The notes beneath the pieces were generated by a model, which was given only the letters and a program-made list of their open reading frames with translations, searched no databases and had not been told where the DNA came from. Below, in pieces: positions 55,150 to 63,965 of a stretch of 64,000 nucleotides of DNA (position 1 is its first letter; each line of letters starts with the position of its first letter). Source of the DNA: Emticicia sp051209875. Lineage in GTDB: Bacteria; Bacteroidota; Bacteroidia; Cytophagales; Spirosomataceae. Location: contig NZ_JBNTQY010000001.1 in the NCBI RefSeq assembly GCF_051209875.1, forward strand, positions 5,746,275 to 5,810,274, read 5' to 3'. The translations under genes and the position numbers were made by a program.

Positions 55150-55468
55150 AGCAGAAATAAATTTACATAGGGGTGTATTGCAAGAGCCAACAAAGCGAGT
55201 TTATAAAGAAGCTAAAAACAATCGCAACGAAGTGCAGTATTTGTTTTCAGGGTTGTTTTTGTTTTATAAAACATTTTTTTCATCACAAGATTTAAACGTT
55301 TGCACATTTACCCCATCATGCTCAGAATATGGAATTTTAGCGGTCAAAAAAAATGGAATGGTAATGGGTGGTATTAAAACAATGGACAGACTCACTCGCT
55401 GCAATGGTTTGAGTCCTCAAAAATATGAAGTAGATACAAAAGCTAAATTATTAATAGATAAACCCTAA
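55073..55468 (+). CDS. yidD: Membrane protein insertion efficiency factor YidD, with signal peptide
   Basis: Protein of 131 residues. The YidD core is CTFTPSCSEYGILAVKKNG with Cys77 and Cys83, then GGIKTMDRLTRC (Cys110) and LSPQKYEVD. YidD normally assists YidC-dependent insertion at the cytosolic face. Here a 24-residue signal-like stretch (MKTICIITLSLLLNLCLSQQ, then SLAQ) precedes it, which suggests export. The ATG at 55073 is preferred over a TTG at 55061. Its first 77 nt overlap the LolA-like gene in another frame. rnpA and yidC are not nearby. Confidence 0.88.
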   Translation: MKTICIITLSLLLNLCLSQQSLAQSKAEINLHRGVLQEPTKRVYKEAKNNRNEVQYLFSGLFLFYKTFFSSQDLNVCTFTPSCSEYGILAVKKNGMVMGGIKTMDRLTRCNGLSPQKYEVDTKAKLLIDKP

Positions 55469-55504
55469 CAAAAGAAATTACGAATGACGAATGACGAATT
55501 ACGA

Positions 55505-56371
55505 ATGGATTGTCGCTGTGATACAAATTGCAGACAATCTTTCCAATTAAAAAAACTTTTAATACTTTTAATACTTTTTAAATTTATAAATGTATCGGCA
55601 CAAGACTTGTATGATTATAATAATACAAAAAAATTTGCAGAATATCTTTCAAAATCTGGTCAATATGAATTAGCTACTCGGGAGTTTGAACGATTGGTTT
55701 TTATGTTGCCATCAAATGATACTTTAAAGACCTCCCTCCTATCTATGTATCGTCGTTCAGGAAAATTTGATGAAACTGTACTTCGAGCCAAACAATTATA
55801 TCCTGATTTGACATTAATGAGTGCCGCTTCTGCTATTGAATATGGTCGTACATTATTACTTAAACCTGATTATAAAGCAGCAAAGGATTTTTGGGAATCA
55901 AACAAACAAATTTCTCAACCAGATAAAATCATCCTTTCTGCAACAGCTGAAATCTTGCAAGATAATTATAAACAGGCAAATCAAATCCTACTAACACTGA
56001 AAGACGATGACCATAAATTAGCATCAGATTATAAAGATTTAGCAATACAGGCAATCAAGATAAAAAGGAAAAGCCCAGCGTTGGCTGGCTTTATGTCAAC
56101 CATTATTCCTGGCACAGGCAGGTTCTATTCAAAAGATTGGCGAGATGGTATTGTGTCAATGTTTTTTGTCGGAACAATGGCTTTTCAATCTGTTAGAGGG
56201 TTTCATCAGAGTGGTGTGAAGAGCACCAGAGGATGGATTTATATGGGTGTTGCATTAGGCTTTCATTTGGGCAATATCTATGGATCGGTTGTTTCAGCAA
56301 AGAATTATAATAAGAAAAGTCATCAGCTTATTAGAAATAAAATAGATAATCTTTTTAATAGTTACTATTGA
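55505..56371 (+). CDS. Exported TPR protein with C-terminal membrane domain (IIPGTGRFYS type)
   Basis: Protein of 288 residues from the ATG at 55505; the frame opens at an ATG at 55484, within a tandem repeat. A basic-hydrophobic signal (LKKLLILLILFKFINVSAQ) follows 15 odd N-terminal residues. About 150 residues of TPR-type helices come next, then SPALAGFMSTIIPGTGRFYS and two or three hydrophobic segments (about 205-270). The architecture is the same as that of the next gene. It belongs to the YidD operon (36 nt spacing). Function unknown. Confidence 0.7.
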   Translation: MDCRCDTNCRQSFQLKKLLILLILFKFINVSAQDLYDYNNTKKFAEYLSKSGQYELATREFERLVFMLPSNDTLKTSLLSMYRRSGKFDETVLRAKQLYPDLTLMSAASAIEYGRTLLLKPDYKAAKDFWESNKQISQPDKIILSATAEILQDNYKQANQILLTLKDDDHKLASDYKDLAIQAIKIKRKSPALAGFMSTIIPGTGRFYSKDWRDGIVSMFFVGTMAFQSVRGFHQSGVKSTRGWIYMGVALGFHLGNIYGSVVSAKNYNKKSHQLIRNKIDNLFNSYY

Positions 56372-56384
56372 ATTTACACGATTT

Positions 56385-57224
56385 ATGAAAAATATACTTT
56401 TAATACTTTTTATATTTAATGTTAAGGTTGGATTTTGTCAAGACATCAAGCAAAGTTTTGATTTCGCCAATGAATTATATGTAAAGCAAGATTATGTAGG
56501 AGCAGCTATAACTTATCGGCGGGTAATATATTTTGATAAAGCAGAAGAATACAGAAAGTATTGTTATAAAAATATAGCAGACTGTCTTTACGAAACTCAA
56601 CAATATGATGAAGCTGCTGACTACTATGAATTAGCTTTTTTTCAACAAAAAACAGATAGCTCAAAAGCAGAAATTCTATTAAGAAAGTTATCCTGTTATC
56701 TATTACAAAATAGTTTTGAATATGCTCAAGTAGAGCTTTTAAATTTACCAGACAAACTAAATGAAGAGCAAAATCGTAGAAAGATTTTTTACTCAGCACT
56801 ACTAAATTTTTCTACCGAAAAATATGAAGAATCGAAAAAAGAATTTTTGTTGCTAATTGATTCAGCGAATGTTGAAAGTAGAATGAAGATTGAGCAACTG
56901 TTTATTAAAAATGAAAAAATAAACAAGCTAAGTCCTAAAAAAGCTCGTATATTAAGTATGGTTCTCCCTGGACTTGGACAATTTTATGCAGGCGACTTCA
57001 AGAATGGAACGAATTCGATTTTATTAACTACAGGAATCGCAGTATGGGGAATTACAGCAGCCATCAAAAGTGCCAATCCAATAGATGCTTTGATTACAAT
57101 GGTTCCTTGGTTTCAGCGATATTATTCGGGAGGATATAAAAAAGCAGAAATAATTGCTGAAAATCAAAAGAAGAAACGTAGGGCAAAAGTATATAATGAA
57201 ATTTTAGATGAGGTAGCTCAATGA
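56385..57224 (+). CDS. Exported TPR protein with C-terminal membrane domain (VLPGLGQFYAGD type)
   Basis: Protein of 279 residues. A signal peptide (ending VGFC|Q) is followed by TPR helices (ANELYVKQDYVGAAITYRRV, DCLYETQQYDEAADYYELAF), then SPKKARILSMVLPGLGQFYA and two hydrophobic segments. The VLPGLGQFYAGDFKNG segment is reminiscent of TM2-type and DUF5683 proteins. It is 13 nt after the previous gene and is its distant paralogue. Function unknown; last gene of the tight operon. Confidence 0.72.
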   Translation: MKNILLILFIFNVKVGFCQDIKQSFDFANELYVKQDYVGAAITYRRVIYFDKAEEYRKYCYKNIADCLYETQQYDEAADYYELAFFQQKTDSSKAEILLRKLSCYLLQNSFEYAQVELLNLPDKLNEEQNRRKIFYSALLNFSTEKYEESKKEFLLLIDSANVESRMKIEQLFIKNEKINKLSPKKARILSMVLPGLGQFYAGDFKNGTNSILLTTGIAVWGITAAIKSANPIDALITMVPWFQRYYSGGYKKAEIIAENQKKKRRAKVYNEILDEVAQ

Positions 57225-57278
57225 TAATTTATGATTTTACCGTTAAATTAATTTTCGCATCATTTTTCAAATTAAAGA

Positions 57279-57309
57279 TTTGATTTACAATAGTGTTTCT
57301 ATAAATTTC
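57279..57309 (+). promoter_or_regulatory. Promoter of the small beta-barrel gene
   Basis: TTTG (57279-57282), 19-nt spacer, TAAATTTC (57302-57309), one mismatch from TAnnTTTG; ATG at 57351. Confidence 0.6.
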
Positions 57310-57350
57310 GCCCCCATTAAAAATATCCATAAATATAAAATTTAATTATC

Positions 57351-57866
57351 ATGAAAAAATTACTTTTGGTTACAGTTTTAACAGTGCTTTGTAATATTAT
57401 ATCTAAAAATGCACAAGCACAAGTTTTTGAAAAAGGTCAAAAAAACTTTAATATTGGTGTTGGCTTGGGCTATGGTCTTGGAGCAAATGCCTCAGTTGAT
57501 GTAGCAATATCAGATTTATTGAGTGTTGGTGTTGTAGGAGCGTTTTCTACAAGAAGCTATGGTTATGTATTAAGTAATTATCGAGTAACCTATATAGGCG
57601 TTGGCGGAAGAGTAGCTGCTCACGTAGGAAAGTACTTAAAAGAAGTTGGAATTAATGAGGATAAGCTTGACCCTTATGTTGGTGCTGTTGGAGGTTTTAG
57701 GGCAGTTAGATATAATGATGCTTATTCATCATATTATGGTGGAACAAGAGCGGGGATAATGTTGGGTGGCTTTGTTGGAGCAAGATATTATTTCAAAGAA
57801 AAGATGGCTGTTTATGCAGAAGGAGGTTTCCCATATAGTACAGTTGGCATATCATTCAAGTTTTAA
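57351..57866 (+). CDS. Small outer-membrane beta-barrel protein
   Basis: Protein of 171 residues. A signal peptide (ending NAQA|Q) precedes alternating hydrophobic strands (NFNIGVGLGYGLGANASVDV, SYGYVLSNYRVTYIGVGGRV, GIMLGGFVGARYYF), ending in the C-terminal aromatic BAM signal VGISFKF. About eight strands are predicted. It has its own promoter and a strong shared terminator. No specific function can be assigned. Confidence 0.78.
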   Translation: MKKLLLVTVLTVLCNIISKNAQAQVFEKGQKNFNIGVGLGYGLGANASVDVAISDLLSVGVVGAFSTRSYGYVLSNYRVTYIGVGGRVAAHVGKYLKEVGINEDKLDPYVGAVGGFRAVRYNDAYSSYYGGTRAGIMLGGFVGARYYFKEKMAVYAEGGFPYSTVGISFKF

Positions 57867-57882
57867 GTTAAAACGACCAATT

Positions 57883-57914
57883 AAAAAAAGGAGAGCCCAA
57901 GCTCTCCTTTTTTT
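57883..57914. terminator. Bidirectional terminator between the barrel and DUF1080 genes
   Basis: 14-bp perfect stem AAAAAAAGGAGAGC/GCTCTCCTTTTTTT with 4-nt loop. Confidence 0.93.
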
Positions 57915-57919
57915 GTTTC

Positions 57920-58579
57920 CTATAATTCTTTAATTTTAATATTTCGGAAAGAAACCATATCGCCGTGGTCTTGCAAAGCGATTTTTCCTTTAGCATGAGG
58001 TTTCGCAAAAACCCAATCCGCAAATTTACTTTTGGCTACCATTGATAGCCAATCAGTACTACCATATTCATATTCAACTACTTTTTTACCATTAAGCCAA
58101 TGTTCAACATGATTATCTTTGATTAATATTTTACCAGTATTCCACTCACCAGCAGCCTTAACGATTGTCAAATCATTAGCAGGTTGCATATCATAATTTG
58201 CAGCAGTTTTTTGAGTATCCTTTATTTTTCCTGGATAATTTTTATCGTCGATTATTTGATATTCAGGCCCTGACATATAAGAAGCAGATAATTCAGGTGT
58301 TTCAAGAACTTTATAAATTACACCACTATTACCTTTTGGAGCGGCCTTAAACTCAAATGTAAGTTCAAAATCTTCAAATTCTTTATCTGTTACAAGGTCT
58401 CCATTGCCACCATGAGACATCAATACACCATCCATTACATGCCAACCTTTCACAGTTGTTTCATGCCAAGTATGCCAGCCATTGGTAGTTTTTCCATCGA
58501 ATAATTTTACCGTTTTGCCTTTCTGAGCATAAGCCATTGAACTACAAGCAGCAAGAGCTAAAATCAATAGTTTTTTCAT
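57920..58579 (-). CDS. DUF1080 (3-keto-disaccharide hydrolase-type) exported protein
   Basis: Protein of 219 residues with a signal peptide (ending MAYA|Q). The lectin-like fold has the family start KLFDGKTTNGWHTWHETTVK, then GWHVMDGVL, FEDFELTFEFKAAPKGNSGV, GPEYQIIDD, HVEHWLNGKKVVEYE and GKIALQDHGD near the end. DUF1080 proteins hydrolyse or bind 3-keto-glycosides; the activity of this one is not shown. The dehydrogenase at 3214-6081 could supply keto sugars, but the genes are far apart. Confidence 0.88.
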   Translation of the reverse strand: MKKLLILALAACSSMAYAQKGKTVKLFDGKTTNGWHTWHETTVKGWHVMDGVLMSHGGNGDLVTDKEFEDFELTFEFKAAPKGNSGVIYKVLETPELSASYMSGPEYQIIDDKNYPGKIKDTQKTAANYDMQPANDLTIVKAAGEWNTGKILIKDNHVEHWLNGKKVVEYEYGSTDWLSMVAKSKFADWVFAKPHAKGKIALQDHGDMVSFRNIKIKEL

Positions 58580-58718
58580 TGTTGAATAGAAGGGGGTTAA
58601 TATTAAAAAATTAAATTTACTATTTTAAAAAGTATCGCCATAGAGATTGATAAGCATATTTTTTAAAATAAGGCAAAATTAAATTCGTAACTCGTTAATC
58701 GTCATTCCTTAATTTACC

Positions 58719-61157
58719 TTACTTCATTTTTACAATGGTAACACCCTGCCCTCCTCGATCGGCATGTTCATCGGTTGTTCCAGCCACTTGTTTATAAGTT
58801 CGCAAATGTTGACGAATGAGAGTGCGTAAAATTCCATCACCTTTACCATGAACTATGCGGAGTTCTGGGTAGCCAAGCATAATGGCATCATTCATTAAGC
58901 TATCAACTTCGCCTAAAGCCTCTTCACTTCGTTTGCCACGTAAGTCAACATTAAAGCTAAAGTTCTGCATTTTTTCATTCATGTCAATGCCTGAAAGTTT
59001 TGGACGCACAACCTCTTTAGTTGCTTCTTTGTATTCCTTCTTACTCATCTTTTCAAGGCGATTGAGCTTGATATTTGTTTTCAAATCACCAATCGCAACT
59101 TCCACATCTTTTCCTCGCAAGGCAATCACTTCACCAATCGTCGATTGTCCTTTTATTCTAACGAAGTCTTTTACTGAAATCTCACCATTACTTGCCTCCC
59201 ACTCTTCACCAACAGGTTGTTTAATCTCTTCAACTTTCTGAAGTTTTAGCTCTTGTTCCTGAAAAGTTTGAAGCTCTTGACGCAAAATTTTTGTAGCATC
59301 TTTTTCAGCTTTCCCTTCTTTTATTTCTCGAATCGTATTTTCGATTTTTCTGTTGGCTTCTTTCAATAACTCTTTAGCTTGTGCTTTGGCTTCATTTAAA
59401 ATCTTCTTTTTTTCAGTATCTAAAAAGTTTTTCAAGCCAGTGTATTGTTCGAGTGTATTTGTGAGCTTTTGGTTCTTTTCAATAAACTCTTTGTTTTTTT
59501 CAGAAAACACTTTTTTCTCAATCTCTAATTCTTTAATCAATTTTTCAAAATCAATTTGCTGTGAACCCAACTTCCGTTTGGCATTATCAACAATTTGTTT
59601 TGAAAGACCAATCTTTTGAGCAACCTCCAATGCAAACGAACTACCGGGTTTTCCAATTTCGAGTTCGTAAAGGGGTTCTAAATGTTCGGCATCAAATTTC
59701 ATCGCACCATTGACAGTGCCAGCATTTTTATCAGCAAAAACCTTTAAATTAGTATAATGTGTATTAACTACACCATGAGCATTTGATTTGAGTAATTGCT
59801 CCAAAATAGATTCAGCAATGGCTCCACCTAAACTTGGCTCAGTTCCTGTGCCAAATTCATCAATCAAAAACAAAGTGTTTTTATTAGCAAAATTGACAAA
59901 GTATTTCATGTTCGTCAAATGCGAACTATACGTACTCAAATCATTTTCGATGCTTTGTTCATCGCCAATATCAATAAATATATTTTTGAAAACACCTACT
60001 TTTGAATCGGGCGAAACAGGCACGAGCAAACCACATTGAGCCATATATTGCACTAAACCAATGGTTTTTAACATAACAGATTTTCCTCCAGCATTTGGCC
60101 CAGAAACTAAAATTATTCGATTATCTTTTTCTAACTTTATACCTAATGGGATAACACTTTTTCCTTGTTTTTTGAAAGATAAAAACAGCAATGGATGTTT
60201 TGCTCTGTACCATTCAAGTGCTTGACTTTCTACCAAAAGCGGTGCGGTTGCATCAATATTTAAAGCAAACTTTGCTTTGGCTCTAATAAAATCAATGATT
60301 CCAAGAAATAAATAAGCCTTGCGTAAGGCTGGTACATGCGGACGTACAAAATCTGTTAGTCGTTCTAAAATCTTAACAATTTCACGACGTTCACGAGCTT
60401 CCAATTCTCTAATTTCGTTATTGGCTTCCAACACTTCGGCAGGCTCTACGAATGCCATTTGTCCAGTTGCCGACTCGTCATGCACGAAGCCTTTAAGCTT
60501 ACGTTTATGCTCTGACAAAATCGGAATGACCATGCGACCATCTCGAATTGTCAAAGACATTTCATCACCAATCCACCCACTATTTCTAACCGTGCGAAGG
60601 ATTCGTTCCAAAGTTTTTCTTAAATCACTTTGTTCGGAAATTAATCGACGGCGGATATCTTGTAATTCTGGAGAAGCATTGTCTCGAACTTTTCCTCGTT
60701 CATCAATTATTTTATCAATTTGAGAAATAACAGTCGCCCAACCATCAACCCCACCTTTACCTTCTACAATCGGAAGTGAATTTTTGACGAGCGTTTTTAG
60801 TTCAGGATAAATAGTTTCTTCTTTGAGTTTAAAGAAATGAATGATTTGCTGAATAGTGCGAAGCGAAAGCTTAATCTCGAAAAATTGTTCTTCACTTACA
60901 AAAGCACCTTCAATGGCCGCTCTTGATAAGGCCTCGCTTACATCAATATAATTTTGTTCGGGGAAATCAGATTCGGTTTGTAAAATCAACTTAAACTCGG
61001 CAGCTTGACGAATCAATCTATCAATGATTTTGAAGTCGTCAGAAAAGCGAATTTTTTCAACAAAAGCACGCCCAAGCGAACTCACGCATTCTTCGGCGAT
61101 ATGTTCACGGATTTTATCAAAGCCTAATTTTTGTTCTATATTTTGGGGGTAAAGCAT
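58719..61157 (-). CDS. mutS2: Endonuclease MutS2
   Basis: Protein of 812 residues that binds branched DNA or collided ribosomes, depending on species. Walker A GPNAGGKS is at 353-360. FIDIGDEQSIENDLSTYSSH and LIDEFGTGTEPSLGG follow, then a long coiled coil (about 515-640). The C-terminal Smr domain has VDLRGKRSEEA and the nuclease-type HGKG (ELRIVHGKGDGIL). The start codon sits 1 nt past a 16-bp palindrome that overlaps a promoter element. Confidence 0.95.
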   Translation of the reverse strand: MLYPQNIEQKLGFDKIREHIAEECVSSLGRAFVEKIRFSDDFKIIDRLIRQAAEFKLILQTESDFPEQNYIDVSEALSRAAIEGAFVSEEQFFEIKLSLRTIQQIIHFFKLKEETIYPELKTLVKNSLPIVEGKGGVDGWATVISQIDKIIDERGKVRDNASPELQDIRRRLISEQSDLRKTLERILRTVRNSGWIGDEMSLTIRDGRMVIPILSEHKRKLKGFVHDESATGQMAFVEPAEVLEANNEIRELEARERREIVKILERLTDFVRPHVPALRKAYLFLGIIDFIRAKAKFALNIDATAPLLVESQALEWYRAKHPLLFLSFKKQGKSVIPLGIKLEKDNRIILVSGPNAGGKSVMLKTIGLVQYMAQCGLLVPVSPDSKVGVFKNIFIDIGDEQSIENDLSTYSSHLTNMKYFVNFANKNTLFLIDEFGTGTEPSLGGAIAESILEQLLKSNAHGVVNTHYTNLKVFADKNAGTVNGAMKFDAEHLEPLYELEIGKPGSSFALEVAQKIGLSKQIVDNAKRKLGSQQIDFEKLIKELEIEKKVFSEKNKEFIEKNQKLTNTLEQYTGLKNFLDTEKKKILNEAKAQAKELLKEANRKIENTIREIKEGKAEKDATKILRQELQTFQEQELKLQKVEEIKQPVGEEWEASNGEISVKDFVRIKGQSTIGEVIALRGKDVEVAIGDLKTNIKLNRLEKMSKKEYKEATKEVVRPKLSGIDMNEKMQNFSFNVDLRGKRSEEALGEVDSLMNDAIMLGYPELRIVHGKGDGILRTLIRQHLRTYKQVAGTTDEHADRGGQGVTIVKMK

Positions 61158-61158
61158 G

Positions 61159-61198
61159 AAATATTGTGATAAATAAATACAAATTTATCACAATATTT
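61159..61198 (-). promoter_or_regulatory. Palindrome over the mutS2 promoter
   Basis: Arms AAATATTGTGATAAAT (61159-61174) and ATTTATCACAATATTT (61183-61198) are perfect complements over 16 bp with an 8-nt spacer. TAAATTTG on the minus strand (61180-61187), a TAnnTTTG match, lies across the spacer and right arm. No T-run follows on the minus strand, so an operator is more likely than a terminator. Confidence 0.6.
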
Positions 61199-61257
61199 TG
61201 GTGTTTGTTTATTTGAAGAGGATTAAGTCTATAAATTATAAATCTATGAAATGAATA

Positions 61258-62058
61258 CTAAACGAGTTTTGTCCCTTCCACCGCCAATAAATAAAGCCTC
61301 ATACTTTGGGCTTCATTCTTAATCCAAGCATCATACTCCTCGATTGCTTGCAAACGTAATTCCTCAGAACAATAGCCATCTTGCACCACTTGTTTGCCAC
61401 GGGTTTCGGCCACGATGCTCCAAATTCTGGTGCTTGCTTCAAAGTCTTCTTCGCCTCGCACAGATGTTTCATGTTGAGCGACAATATTTATGTCTGTGAA
61501 ACCTAAATCTTTATAAATATTAGGTAAATTATCAGCAATCTGATTATCAAAACCAGCATCAGTTCGCCAATTAAGAAACGCATCATAAAAATCTAACATT
61601 GATTTTGGCGGAGTGGGCGACCATTCTATTTTTGTATGGTTATAGTCATTAATTGAGATTTTTCCACCTTTTTTCAACAAACCTACCATTTTTGAAACAA
61701 CTTCCACAGGATTGTTTACCCATTGTAAAGTTCGGGCAGCAATAACCAAATCAAAAGGTTCGTCCGAAACATAAGTATTGATATTGGCTAATCTAAAACT
61801 CAGATTTGGAATATACTCATAGTTTTTCTGAGCCAATTCAATCAAATGTTGACTAAAATCAATACCGACAACTTTCCCATTTACTCTTTGAGCAATATCT
61901 GCAGTAATTGCTCCCGAGCCACAACCCACATCAAGCACCGCCAGTTCACTCGTGAGCAGACCAAGCAGACTCGAATAGGCATTTTCAATGTTTCTACGGT
62001 CAAGGACTTTGTTAGCTCCTTGTGGCATTTCTGCTCTTGCTTGGAGTGTTTGGTTCAT
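61258..62058 (-). CDS. SAM-dependent class I methyltransferase
   Basis: Protein of 266 residues. Motif I is AVLDVGCGSGAITADIA, with the following acidic VGIDFS, and post-motifs VIAARTLQWVNNP and LLKKGGKISINDYN. The target is unknown; the type-11 family covers small molecules such as quinones and trans-aconitate. The ATG at 62058 (MNQTLQARAEMPQG) is chosen; a TTG at 62118 would add 20 residues. Confidence 0.85.
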   Translation of the reverse strand: MNQTLQARAEMPQGANKVLDRRNIENAYSSLLGLLTSELAVLDVGCGSGAITADIAQRVNGKVVGIDFSQHLIELAQKNYEYIPNLSFRLANINTYVSDEPFDLVIAARTLQWVNNPVEVVSKMVGLLKKGGKISINDYNHTKIEWSPTPPKSMLDFYDAFLNWRTDAGFDNQIADNLPNIYKDLGFTDINIVAQHETSVRGEEDFEASTRIWSIVAETRGKQVVQDGYCSEELRLQAIEEYDAWIKNEAQSMRLYLLAVEGTKLV

Positions 62059-62129
62059 TGTTTCTAACGAAAGATTATTCAAAATAGAATACAAAGTTTT
62101 ATAATATTTTGATACCAAAAAAGTAAAAC

Positions 62130-63965
62130 CTACTCTTTGTAATACCCAGTCACGATAAAAGATTCATTAGGTTTTAAACTATAGTTAAAACCTCGACGTA
62201 GAACTATGACAACGGCACAAGTTGCACGCCCATAAGTTACAGGAATTATTTCTTCAAAAACTAAAACTTTCTCTACACTCGCAGGACTAATATCAAAATC
62301 TATATTATCTATATCTTCTTGCCTTAATTCTTGTGTATCAATAAATACTTTAAGCCCTGGACCAAACCTACGTTGACGAGGGGGAATGATAGAAAACAAT
62401 AAACTCGACATACTTGGGGCATTCACAACTCTTTTCTCGTCCAAAACTATATTAGGTGATATACCATTTATTGCGTTAGGGTCTAATTTTTTAGCTTTTA
62501 CCACTACTTCTTCGAGCATTATATTCTCTCGCTCTTTCCTAATCTTTTCTAAAATCAAGATATTTTTTCGTTTTTCTAATTCAACCAACTCATAGGATTT
62601 ATCTACCAGTTTCCAATTTATAGGTAGTTTTTGTCTGTAAATAGGCGGAATGGATAATGCAGTATCCAAGGTTATGGTATTATTAGGTGCAACAAACGTT
62701 ATCCTCTTTTTTCCATAAAAATCAAGGTTTTCAAAAACAAACTTATCCTTGCAGGTAATAAAAAATGGAGTCGTTTTTTGTTTCGTTGTATCGTCTTTCG
62801 GAGCAGTCAAAACCATTGAAAGCTGGATTTCCTTTTTTTGTTCTTTGCCATTCAAGCGGTTTACTCTTCCAGAAACAGAAAGACCCTTTTCCATAGCAAA
62901 AGGAAGAGATTTGCTATGGAATAATGAATGTGAAGGTTGTTTGGTCAATAAAACCCTATCCCTTGTAAGTATATCAGTAGAAGCATCGCTCGATGTGATT
63001 TCAATAGAACGTTCCCCTAATTCGATGCCACTTTTATCAACTAAATAACATTGTATGATACCTTCTAAGTCATTTTTAGGAATATTAATTAGTAAAGAAG
63101 GTTTATTATTTGGATAATATTTCCAATAAATTAGCTCACCATTTTGCATTAAAACCAAACCAATTGAATCATTTTTAGCATTATTGTTTTGTATGAAAAC
63201 ACGTATCTTTTCTTTACTACTGAAATTATCAACCATCAAAACAGAGCCTTCTGTTTTTGTTTTTGGCAGATGAAATGTTTTGTTTTTTACAATAACTTGA
63301 TACTTTTCATCAAATTTAGGAACGATGTCAAAAACGGCAAGACCCAAAGTGTCAGTCTTTGTGTTAACCAAAGTATCGTTTTTATTATTTATCAATAGAA
63401 ATGGAACACTCATTTTTAAACCAAAATTATCTTTGGTTTCAATCGCAATTTTAGACTTTAGCCCATTAACTAAATAACCTCCTTCTACATGAATCAGTAA
63501 AGTATCAATATCAGTTTGTTTATTGACGTTAGACATTTCTTCTTTAAAATTTTGAGAAAAAACTGTAAAGTTTTGTTTGAAAAAGCCATCATCTGAAAAA
63601 TTTCGCATCCAATTAGTATAAGCTCTTATTTGATAATTACCAGTCGCTAAATCTGATGGAAGTGAAAAAGAAAGAGAAATATTTCCATTCTCCAACTTTA
63701 AAATGTAGTGTTTTATTAATTTACCATTGGCTAAGTCTATAAAGTCAACATACAAAGGAATACTTAATTGTGTTTCTTTATGTGTGTCTGTTTCTTTGAC
63801 GAATGCCACCACGTTAACTTTTTCACCTGCTAAATAATAATCTTTAATCCCCGTAGCAGATACTATTTCCCTTGGGTTTTCAACTATTTTTTCGAGGAAA
63901 AGTGGTATTTGGGCAAAGGTCTTTAACGAAAAAACGAAAAGTAATATAGTTACATAAAGTTTCAT
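62130..63965 (-). CDS. Exported MG2-like protein with TonB-plug-like C-terminus
   Basis: Protein of 611 residues with a signal peptide (ending KTFA|Q). The N-terminal part (about 35-135) looks like an alpha-2-macroglobulin MG2 domain: YYLAGEKVNVVAFVKETDTH and DLATGNYQIRAYTNWMRNF. More beta domains follow, and the C-terminal part (about 485-605) resembles a plug domain: LEEVVVKAKKL, VFIDTQELRQEDIDNIDFD, ILRRGFNYSL. Relatives are often longer (about 800). There is no beta-barrel. It may bind a receptor. Function unknown. Confidence 0.68.
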   Translation of the reverse strand: MKLYVTILLFVFSLKTFAQIPLFLEKIVENPREIVSATGIKDYYLAGEKVNVVAFVKETDTHKETQLSIPLYVDFIDLANGKLIKHYILKLENGNISLSFSLPSDLATGNYQIRAYTNWMRNFSDDGFFKQNFTVFSQNFKEEMSNVNKQTDIDTLLIHVEGGYLVNGLKSKIAIETKDNFGLKMSVPFLLINNKNDTLVNTKTDTLGLAVFDIVPKFDEKYQVIVKNKTFHLPKTKTEGSVLMVDNFSSKEKIRVFIQNNNAKNDSIGLVLMQNGELIYWKYYPNNKPSLLINIPKNDLEGIIQCYLVDKSGIELGERSIEITSSDASTDILTRDRVLLTKQPSHSLFHSKSLPFAMEKGLSVSGRVNRLNGKEQKKEIQLSMVLTAPKDDTTKQKTTPFFITCKDKFVFENLDFYGKKRITFVAPNNTITLDTALSIPPIYRQKLPINWKLVDKSYELVELEKRKNILILEKIRKERENIMLEEVVVKAKKLDPNAINGISPNIVLDEKRVVNAPSMSSLLFSIIPPRQRRFGPGLKVFIDTQELRQEDIDNIDFDISPASVEKVLVFEEIIPVTYGRATCAVVIVLRRGFNYSLKPNESFIVTGYYKE

